Assembly (NCBI GenBank): GCA_026419785.1
Contig: JAODTK010001665.1
Coordinates: forward strand, 124,001-188,000
Length of the DNA: 64,000 nt
From: Sclerodactyla briareus
Lineage: Eukaryota > Echinodermata > Holothuroidea > Dendrochirotida > Sclerodactylidae
Reading direction: 5' to 3'
The notes under the pieces are model-generated. The model did not search any database. It had not been told where the DNA came from and worked only from the letters and a program-made list of their open reading frames with translations. A program made the position numbers and the translations under genes. This document shows, piece by piece, positions 56,691-64,000 of this stretch. Position 1 is the stretch's first letter. Each line of letters opens with the position of its first letter.

Positions 56691-57110
56691 GCTAAATATC
56701 GCCATAGGGTGACTAGTATAGTGAATGGGAGCCAGGAAGTTTGGTCCAGAAGTACACAGAGTATATCTGGCTCTCTAGAAAAAACTCTGGTGGTGGGATG
56801 GGTCATGGGGGGGGGGGGGGTGGGCCTCTACATACCTGACCCTGGGGTCAATATTGAATGACTGGTTGTATCCAGGAGTTTGACCAGAGTCACAGCATTA
56901 TATCTGAGTTATAGAAATCTGAGTGGTTGATTGGTCATGGCAAGGGGGGGGGGGGGGGGAAGGGGATTAACAGCTTGGGGTTGAGCCGAATGACTGAGAT
57001 GTTTGACCTAGCATCTAGGCAGCAGCATCTCTTCAGTCCCAGAACTTTTTTTTGTTGAGAGGCAGATAGGGTAGGGGAGGTGAGGGGGTTGATTGAGAGA
57101 TTCTGCCTGT
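56691..57110 (+). repeat. Three tandem copies of the 53734-53827 exon 3' half plus intron
   Basis: Copy 1 (from 56691, GCTAAATATCGCCATAGGGT), copy 2 (from about 56827, CTACATACCTGACCCTGGGGTCAATATTGAATGACTGG) and a weaker copy 3 (from about 56967) follow the order seen at 53766-53890. That order is TACCTGAACCCTGGGGTCAC, TATTGAATG, TTTGATCCAGAAG, GCAGCATTATATCTC, TAGAAA.TC.G.GGTGG.TGG and a G-run. Period is about 135-140 bases. Each copy keeps the exon 3' end and intron start but the donor GT is altered in copies 1 and 2 (AGAAG|TACACAG, AGAG|TCACAGC). Confidence 0.7.
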
Positions 57111-57114
57111 CTAG

Positions 57115-58100
57115 AAGGATAGGTAGGTTAGAACAAATTACAAGGACACATTAGTAAATGCATTACATAGTATCTCCGTAGTGTAGGTAGTGAAACATCA
57201 TGTTATCACATGTCACCCAGAGTTGAGGAGTCTACAGCCAGAGCAGCCATGCCAGCCAATCTCTCTACACACAGACCCCCTCTATACCCAGTGCTGAAGC
57301 AAAGGGGGACCATGACAACATTGAGAGTGGACCCAATACTACAATGCAGCAATGAAGTATAAAGAAGACAAGAGAGAGCTTGTGAAGTAAGAATATCAAG
57401 ATTTTTTCCTTATATGTCTTGTTGCGGAGGCGGATTAGCTTGTAGTACAAGGCAGTATCCTCGAATGTGTCACACACCCACGTGTGATGAAAGTGGGGGG
57501 TACCTGCGATGGGTGGTGGGCGGGGTTACAGAAGTGCGGCCATTGCATTAGCTGCCAGGGGGTTTTTTTTTTTTGTGTAGTAGGTCATGAGCGAGCAAGA
57601 GTCCTGGTTGGTGCAGGAAAGGTCTTAATCAGGTTTACAAATGACCAGGGGATAGGTTGATCGTCGGTGAAGAGGCGCGGCCTGATACAAGACTAGAAAC
57701 CCGAATCCTAATCCACCTTGTTGTGGAGGTACGCTGTACCTGGAGTACCCGGGTCATTCAGAGTTGACCTTGCATCAGGAGATTGCCACCCTGAGGCTGG
57801 AGGGTTCCATAGGTGTGGATGTTGGATGCGGCAAGACCCCTCAAACAGCGGATTCACCACGATACAAACATGAAATGTATCTAAATCATTGCAATTAGTT
57901 AGCAGAGATAGAAACGAGTTCTTTTAGAGGCAAAAATCATCCAAACGAACGGTGGAGCAAAGAGTTGCAGACACAAACCACTGCCACGATTCACCCCATT
58001 TCTATACACTCTTGAAACAGGCATCATGTCAATCGTATCAAAAAGCTCCGATTTTCTTCTGTGTTCTAGAATAAATATTTAATATAAATGAGTATGTATT
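57115..58100. other. No gene; tRNA-like repeat near 57425
   Basis: GCGGATTAGCTTGTAGTACAAGG at 57429 and CACACCCACGTGTGATG at 57473 resemble the element at 9295-9480 and may be a degenerate SINE. A T-run lies at 57562-57573. No exon was identified. Confidence 0.35.
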
Positions 58101-58111
58101 CATTTCAATGT

Positions 58112-58345
58112 CAGTGGCATCACCAGACTTCAAACTGGGGGGGGGCCAGGGCAAAGACATTTCCAAGGGAGGCACAGAATACTATCTAGCGGAGCGCCAC
58201 CACAGGTTGCCATGGAGCGTACCAGAAACTTTTGTTGCGCAAGCCCCCCAGATGGCGGAAATGACCTCTCCCCAGGTTCAGGCTGCATGGTTCACAGATT
58301 GCTGTAATCGTGGAAAATGTTAACATCTGTCAGACCTCGGTATTA
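58112..58345 (+). mobile_element. hAT-element end, related to 39768-40130
   Basis: The sequence begins CAGTGGCATCACCAGACTT, has a G-run, then AGCGGAGCGCCACC, CCCCCCAGATGGCGGAAATGACC and CTGACC-like phrases. The element at 39768 has AGCGGAGCGCACCG, CACCCCAGATGGCGGAAATTGACC and TATCGCTGC.CCGACTTTG in the same order. TATTATCGCTGCACCGACTTTG at 58341 also matches. It is a short internally deleted relative without coding capacity. Confidence 0.6.
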
Positions 58346-58349
58346 TCGC

Positions 58350-59440
58350 TGCACCGACTTTGTGGCGTAAGTATGTTATTCATAATTTGTACTCACACCA
58401 CTGTACACAAGGATTTTTTTCTGGTTTTACCCAGCACATCTGGGAAAACACTGGTAAATTTGGGAAATTTAGCTATCTCAGCTTTACTGCCCCAAACTAT
58501 GATATGAGGTAAGTTAGCAGTTACCTGGAGAAAAAAATGCGTTGAAATCGAGGCAGTCTGATAGCCTGAAAGCTACTGCAGTTCCAAAATGCGCATGGTC
58601 TAGGGAAGGAGGAAACAGAGACCGGAGGGCTGAAGGGTTTAGTACTAAAAAAAAAAAGAGGTTGATGTGTTTCAAAGTCAATGAGATGTTGTGTTATAAT
58701 TTTCAGTATTTCACCTCACAGATATGTATGAGTTGAAAGGCCACCAATGAAGCAGAGAAATTTCCATAAAGTGTGCGGAGATGACGGGTGAGTGGAGAGA
58801 GAGCGACGGGACAAATCCACCCTAGACCCGCGCGAAGGAGCGAAAATTTTTTCACTTTTCATTGCATTAAGGGAATTCGGCACAATTACTACCTTTTTTG
58901 TGATATTATGCGTTGTGTTTTGCCAGATCGTTTCAAAACTGTGGTCTCAAGTACGATTACAGAAATATTTTACAAAAATCACAAATCTCATTTGCAAGTT
59001 TTTCCCTAATTGGCAATAGACTCGAAACAAGACAAAACAAGCCAACTGAAGCAATCTGCAATTGGAATCCTATGAAAGGTTGGAACTGCAGGGAGGAAAT
59101 ATCAAGCATCTTCAGAATGATTGTGAATTGGCATATGGCTCTGAAGATGATGTTCCATCAGTTGGGGCTGTAGTTTGACTGGTTAGATATGGGTTACATC
59201 GTTTCCACAGCCATGTCAGCCTCGACGCCACTTGTTTACGGTGGGGCTTATCGCTTATAGTGTGACTGTTCAATAGTATATTAATATGATATTCATAGTG
59301 GCGTTACATTATGGACTGGAGTTCATTTGGCACAATAGGGTCTCTGTTGGGGAAGGAGAGTGCTATGTCGAGAGGAGCAAGAAGGGGTGAAGAGAAAAAT
59401 ATCCTGGAGATTGTCACCTGCCTAATCCTTCTAAATCGTT
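58350..59440. other. No exon assigned
   Basis: Short frames at 58542-58736, 58788-59019 and 58913-59173 show no domains. It is intron-like sequence upstream of the exon at 59447. Confidence 0.3.
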
Positions 59441-59446
59441 TTCTAG

Positions 59447-59667
59447 CACCAATGCCAAACATTCAAAGAGGTACAGGCCAGGTTTGCGGTGCGCCTCGAT
59501 ACTGAGGGGGGGCTACAGCTGGACCACCCTGCTCGACCTCTACCGGTCCTGCACCTCCCCGCTCCAGTTCCGCCAGGAGCTCCGGCATCGACCTCAAGTC
59601 CAGCATCGCGAGGGCCTGCCCATGGATGATCACTGACATGAAGCTGGAACAGACAGGGTCACGACCC
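59447..59667 (+). CDS. Probable exon, unidentified plus-strand gene
   Basis: The acceptor GTTTTCTAG and donor CGACCC|GTGAGT bound 221 bases. Removing one G from the G-run at about 59506 and one C at about 59583 leaves 219 bases, 73 codons in phase 0 at both ends. The reading is HQCQTFKEVQARFAVRLDTE, GGYSWTTLLDLYRSCTSPLQ, FRQELGIDLKSSIARACPWM and ITDMKLEQTGSRP. Codon third positions are strongly G/C. The helical LTTLLDLYRSC-like stretch suggests a folded domain, but I cannot name the family. The last ~85 bases are repeated in tandem downstream. Confidence 0.62.
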
Positions 59668-60345
59668 GTGAGTAGTTGCCCCCCCTCATGAATATGGATC
59701 TGTTGTGGAATGTTGTAGCCTGATGGTTAAGGGTTATCCAATCCAGCATCGCGATGAACCTGGACATGGATGATCACGGCATGAAGCTGGAACCAGACAG
59801 GTCACGACCCTGAGTAGTTGCCACCCCTCATGAATAGGCTCTGTATGTGGCATGTTTGTAGCCTGATGGTTTAAAGGTATCAAGTCCAGCATTGCAAGGG
59901 ACCGGCCTTGGAGGATCACTGATATGAAGCTGGAACAGACAGGGTCACGGACCCGTGAGTAGGTTGCCACCCCCTATGAAATGGATCTGTATGTGGAATG
60001 TTTTGGCCTGATTGTTGTTAAAGGTATTCAAGTCAGCATCGCGGAGGGACATGGCCTCTGGGATGATCACTGACATGAAGCTAGAACGCAGGGTCTACGG
60101 AACCGTGAGTAGGTGCCACCCCTTCATGAATATGGATCTGTATGTGGAATGTTGTAGCCTGATGGTTAATTAAATGTATCAAGTCCGCATGCGGGACCTG
60201 GCGGATGCTACAACTGATATGAAGCTGTGGAAACAGGACAGGGTCACGACCCGTGAGTAGTTGCGCCCCCTCATGAATATGGATCTGTATGTGGAGTAGT
60301 TGTAGCTATGGTTGTTAATTAAAGTATCAAGGTCTTTAGCTATGG
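59610..60345 (+). repeat. Tandem array of exon 3' end plus splice donor and intron, ~145 bp × 5
   Basis: Units start at about 59612, 59745, 59884, 60030 and 60179 with TCCAGCATCGCGAGGG. They continue through ATGATCACTGACATGAAGCTGGAACAG, ACAGGGTCACGACCCGTGAGTAG, TTGCCACCCCTCATGAATATGG, ATCTGTATGTGGAATGTTG and TAGCCTGATGGTTAA. The first unit is inside the exon at 59447-59667. Each of the others repeats the exon's last ~55-85 bases, most keep the CCGTGAGTAG donor, and each adds about 65 bases of intron. No good polypyrimidine acceptor precedes the downstream units. Confidence 0.9.
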
Positions 60346-60349
60346 CCAT

Positions 60350-60830
60350 TTGTGTTGATACTTACACCATGGTTTCTCAACACTCAGCCAAACTACCCGT
60401 GCAGTGTATTGCAAGGGGCAGTCTGAGCAAACTGTGTCAAAAAATCATAAAATTAGGATTGTGCTAGTGGAATAATATGCAGTAAATGATCCTAAAATGC
60501 GGAGAAATTCTCTCTTGTGATCACAATCAAATATCTCCATACCTGGAATGTGATGAAATTTCCTATGAAGCCTGAGCTTCATTGCCACGATGACCCGTGG
60601 TATGTGGTTACCATTAGGTAAGCAGGCACGCTAGGCAAGCTCAATTTCAGCCCACATGCACGTGTTTGGGAATCAGTTGTATATGGAAGGATCGTAAAAA
60701 GTTCTTAGGCCAGCGTGCAGGGGAATGGATGAATGAGATGTTATTGTGGGAACTGAAACAACAATTTCTTACCATTGGCATGCTTGCTCCGTATGTTTGA
60801 TTCCGTAAAGAAAACCAAGGAGTCTATGTA
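60350..60830. other. Intron-like, no feature
   Basis: No repeat copy or exon recognised. Confidence 0.35.
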
Positions 60831-60839
60831 GTCACGCTG

Positions 60840-61110
60840 TGGTATGTGTAAAAAAACCCCATTGTTTAGTGTTGACTGAAAACAATGATCATGACCCTAT
60901 GTTTTGGGGTCACAGGTTCCTTGTAAAACCACAATCGTCTGGAAAGGTTGGTCCGTCGAGATGACAGGGTTGTGTAGCTTTCTTATGAGAGAAGCTTTTG
61001 TGTTGATGAGGATAGTTGTAAATGAGAAAATTGTAGAATATTTTGGCCAATTATGCTTTTTTACACAATAACTCAAACTCCATCAGTGCGATTCAGTTTA
61101 TCGGATGTGG
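60840..61110 (+). repeat. Single diverged unit of the ~310 bp satellite
   Basis: GACCCTATGTTTTGGGGTCACAGG, CTGGAAAGGTTGGTCCGTCGAG, GTGTAGCTTTCTTATG and TTTTGGCCAATTATGC, then AATAACTCAAACTCCATCAG, follow the order of the unit at 480-2095. It is a lone copy in the plus orientation. Confidence 0.7.
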
Positions 61111-61423
61111 GTTCTCATAAGAGTTCATGAACCTCTTGCTTAGAGTCCCGTCAAAGGTCATCGTACTGTAATAAAAATCGCTTTTCAACTGAGTGTGTCA
61201 ATGCAAACATTTTTTAAAGCAGTTGAAAAACATTCTTCTGCTATGCAGGCTACAGTAACTCCCACTTTTAGGAAAAGAAGTGTTGAACAAAATAATTGGT
61301 ATTGGGATCAAGCTAAATTGAAGAAGAAAAAATAGCCAGAATCGGTACATCAAACAAGACATTCCAACCATCTTCAAACCATCCTCCCCTCTCTTATCAG
61401 TTACGTCCTGAAGATCAAAAGAC

Positions 61424-61624
61424 ATGTCGCCCCAGGAGGACATGGCTACGCCAGCCCCCGGGGGTGGGGTACTTCTGGTCCTCAGGGTTGCCAAGAAGTT
61501 CCCGCAGTGCTACCTGACCCTGCCGACCTCGAGGTTCAGCCTTCCAGCCGCACCCGATCTAGGCCCCCGGGGTGTCCCTGAGCAGAGGCTCGCTGGCCCT
61601 GTCCAGCATTTTCCCGGCCCATGA
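61424..61624 (+). CDS. Candidate exon, unidentified plus-strand gene
   Basis: The frame reads MSPQEDMATPAPGGGVLLVL, RVAKKFPQCYLTLPTSRFSL and on to a TGA at 61622. Codons such as AAG AAG TTC CCG CAG TGC TAC CTG have the G/C-ending pattern of the exon at 59447. A likely acceptor, CTCTCTTATCAG, lies at 61400, 23 bases upstream of the ATG, but the frame from there has an early stop, so an indel or a different acceptor is needed. The 3' limit and the family are unknown. Confidence 0.4.
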   Translation: MSPQEDMATPAPGGGVLLVLRVAKKFPQCYLTLPTSRFSLPAAPDLGPRGVPEQRLAGPVQHFPGP

Positions 61625-61639
61625 GACCAGTGCTGGAAT

Positions 61640-63120
61640 TCAACAATGGTGATTGTGTTGAGTTGTAGATTGATGCTGAAGCTGGTTCTCCATCTCTCTT
61701 GTGGGGTTTCCCAAGATCACTATATTATGTGCGTGTTTTCTAGAAGGAGGGACTGGTTGCGTCACTATGGGTGTGTTTGTGTTTTGTTTGTCTGGCCGTA
61801 TGCTGACTTTTGTATGGAGATGCATGTCAAGTGTTGTTTCATTGCATAAATTTCACCCAAAACCTCTAAAAGTGGTATACAAATTGATTAGATTTCTTGC
61901 ATTTGTTTCCAATTAAGTAGTTTCAATGCCAGAAATTCATGCTGCTCGCACGAAGTGGTTGTTGTTGTTTTATAAGGGGAATTATTGTCAAGTGCTTTGA
62001 GGACTGCTGGACGATATTAACGCACTGTACTGATTAAAGTTCCGATATTTAATATTTCGCCATCCAGCTGGTTGCAGGATTCGGGACCTGACCAATTTGT
62101 TAACTCCACCAAGACACAGGATTTGGGGATCCCCGATTGCAGGGGTTAAGTGGCACAATGTCTCTAATGCAGGAGATGGCAGCATGTTCCTCGTGACCCC
62201 TGCCCTTCAAAATTAAGAATCTGGGATGAGGTACTCGTGCACAATGGATAAACAATGACCAGTGCACCAAAGACCAAATAAGCTGCCCTTTGTCCTAGAT
62301 CTCAATTAAATTCAATTTATTTATTTCCACTTCAACTATAAAAAGTGTACTTATTGATTAAATAAAGCATAAAGTTGTTTTTTTGTGCCTAAATATCCGA
62401 TGTGTCCCAACTTGGTGGGATGACCCAGATGAATTGAGTCCTTATTATCATGACGGGTGTGTACCCATAATGATGGGGGCTAGAATTGGAAAATCAGGGC
62501 GGAGCACAAAACAATATCAATGTTGTGTGACTGGCTCTCGAAAGCAGGATTTGCTGTAACCGAGGTTATATTGTGGAAATAAACAACAATAATCTATAAT
62601 TGCAACCCTCCTCAATCGATGTCCTTATAGAGTTATTACTGTCAAAGTCTATGGCATGCAGAGAACTTAGGAATCTCTGTTGTGCAATCACGTGTGACAC
62701 CAACCATAAACATTATGAAAATACCCTTGTATTGTGCGTGTTTCAAATTACTGAATCATATAGGGAGGAGTACTACAGTCTTTCTCTTATGGAAATAGTC
62801 ATTGATGCCTACAGTACCAAACATCACCGCAATTTCCTGTCTCACCGAGAACTATCAATTGGAAAATTTACATATACTCTTCTGATAGGAAACAAGAATA
62901 TGGCAATTCGCCATCGATTCCTACCAACCCACTACAGCAATCCCCTCTCCAAAACGGTCAAGTGAAATTGACATATATTCTTCTGATAGGGACCAAGAAT
63001 ATTCCCAAGGATGTGCGAGTGTGACGTATCCTTATTGCATGATGGGATGTTCTCATTTTGCGCAATACACATGCACAACTTCAAAGGCCTCTAACTCTGT
63101 AATGGAAAATCGCATTATGC
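61640..63120. other. No gene recognised
   Basis: Frames 61646-61849, 61701-61916, 61988-62185 and 62600-62965 have no domains. The segment ACATATACTCTTCTGATAGG (A)ACAAGAATAT occurs twice, at about 62871 and 62973, a local duplication. Confidence 0.35.
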
Positions 63121-63175
63121 ATTTGTTTGGCTGACACATGTAGTTTCTCTTCTTCTTCTCTCTATCAAATTAGCC

Positions 63176-63448
63176 ACCTCGTAATTGATCTTGCAGTTGT
63201 GCTCCCAAGGATCCACCTCCAAACAGCTCACTGCTCCGGTTGGGGGTTTCATCAGTCAGCAGCAGGGGGGATTTTAGGGAGAGTAGGACCAGGCTCCATT
63301 TTGGAGAATCATGAAATCTCAGTGTACAATTTTTTCAACATGTACGACAGTTTTTTCAACAGCTCTGGGACCACCAAACCGCTGCTCACCGGTGCCAACG
63401 GAGCTGGCTTCCTGCTGAAATCACTTTTGGTTGACATTTGGAGAGGGT
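63176..63448 (+). CDS. Candidate exon, unidentified plus-strand gene
   Basis: After TCTCTATCAAATTAG the frame reads LVIDLAVVLPRIHLQ, then VGPGSILENHEISVYNFFNM and YDSFFNSSGTTKPLLTGANG, and stays open for about 90 codons to a TGA near 63455. CTCACCGGTGCCAACGGAGC has coding-like third positions. A possible donor, AGAGG|GTATTG, is weak. It may be an internal or last exon. No family is recognised, and the N-X-S/T site NSSGT would suit a secreted or luminal segment only if the frame is right. Confidence 0.35.
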
Positions 63449-63461
63449 ATTGATGATATCA

Positions 63462-63866
63462 GCGATCGATTAGCTCAGTCGGTAGAGCTAGGAACTTGTG
63501 ATCGTAAGGTCCAAGTTCGAATACCAGCTGGTTGGCCTTTCTGGCGCATCCTTGGGCGAGGCGCGCCATCTCCGTTTTTCCTCGTTTAACCCAGGCGTTA
63601 TTGGGAATCTCTGAGAGGTTACTTGTAATTACAACAAGTGCGTGATTACGGCAGCCATGTGATGAAATTTCCCCGGGGACATGTTGTGGGGGCAACCATT
63701 GGCGGTTGCCCAGGAGTGTATAGCTCGAAGTGTGCGCTATGGTGCAGGCCAACCCAAGTTACCATTGACCAGGGGGTAATGGCCGTCAGCGCTTCGAGAC
63801 AGTACTGTCTACGGTGTGAAGCGCTATATAAGTACGGTACATCATCATTATTATCATTCATAGAAT
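63462..63866 (+). mobile_element. tRNA-derived SINE family 2, full length
   Basis: The head CGATTAGCTCAGTCGGTAGAGC (box A) and GGTCCAAGTTCGAATACC (box B) are of good Pol III type. The body matches the copy at 24558. The tail GAAGCGCTATATAAGTACGGTAC followed by ATCATCATTATTATCATT is the kind shared with CR1/L2-group LINEs, which suggests such a LINE mobilises it. The frames 63459-63752 and 63638-63919 are SINE-encoded. Confidence 0.9.
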
Positions 63867-63930
63867 GCCTTTCTAAATTGCCAAAGATCTCCCCAAATAC
63901 CAACAGAGAGACTGTCTGATGATGGGGAGG

Positions 63931-64000
63931 ATGACTGCATATGGCTAGAAGAGGGAGAAGACGGGGAAGAGGATGTGGAGCGGAGGACGCCTGGAAGATT
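63931..64000 (+). CDS. Candidate partial exon, acidic, runs off the window
   Basis: From about 63910 to the window end one frame reads LSDDGEDDCIWLEEGEDGEE and then DVERRTPGR without a stop. The Asp/Glu-rich composition is typical of disordered coding segments, and GAAGAG/GAGGAT codons could also be a simple purine-rich tract. A possible acceptor is CCAAATACCAACAG at 63894-63907. It is cut by the window edge. Confidence 0.3.

Noticed and set aside
59610..60345. Five separate small exons encoding tandem protein repeats
   Set aside because: Downstream units lack a polypyrimidine tract and a convincing acceptor, and their frames are broken, so duplication of exon end plus intron explains them better. 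Transcripts could still show use of some donors.

Overview
The window looks like eukaryotic, probably marine-invertebrate, nuclear DNA. Coding sequence is sparse and split by GT-AG introns. Most of the rest is interspersed repeats: tRNA-derived SINEs with poly-A or ATT-rich tails, LINE reverse-transcriptase C-termini, hAT-type DNA transposons, a ~310 bp satellite and several minisatellites. I see no bacterial operons, CRISPR array or rRNA. Sequence alone does not name the species; an echinoderm, hemichordate or similar bilaterian would fit. Exons repeatedly need single-base indels to stay in frame, mostly in or near homopolymers, so this is probably a lightly polished long-read assembly.

The one gene I can name is bystin (BYSL), on the minus strand from about 29.7 kb down to 15.4 kb. 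Bystin is an ENP1-family factor for 40S ribosomal subunit assembly. Eight exons are recognisable: 29598-29699 (tentative), 27251-27385, 24340-24479, 22354-22451, 21108-21186, 20270-20334, 16677-16885 and 15385-15593. Splice phases agree from 27.4 kb down to 15.6 kb once a few indels are allowed. The N-terminal exon was not found. The introns hold a satellite array, SINEs and smaller repeats.

A second, unidentified gene is suggested on the plus strand from about 47 kb to the right edge. Its best exons are 47855-47967, 52979-53062, 53734-53827 and 59447-59667. Weaker candidates lie at 47164-47281, 52361-52470, 61424-61624, 63176-63448 and 63931-64000. Codon use and splice sites look real, but I cannot assign a family, and it may be more than one gene.

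By region: 0-9.5 kb is satellite, a LINE fragment, minisatellites and SINE-like sequence. 10.6-12.4 kb is a non-autonomous hAT-like element. 14.9-29.7 kb is bystin. 30.0-31.4 kb is a second copy of the hAT-like element. 32-45 kb is LINE debris, a short-period CCGGACAA array and a decayed hAT element with recognisable transposase C-terminus. 46.2-47.1 kb is a ~125 bp minisatellite. 47-64 kb is the plus-strand gene region.

The most unusual pattern is that three different exons have repeat copies of their own 3' half plus the flanking intron or 3' sequence nearby. These are the bystin stop-codon exon (14.93-15.45 kb), the exon ending at 59667 (copies to 60.34 kb) and the exon ending at 53827 (copies at 56.69-57.1 kb). 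Each array therefore carries multiple copies of a splice donor or a stop codon.
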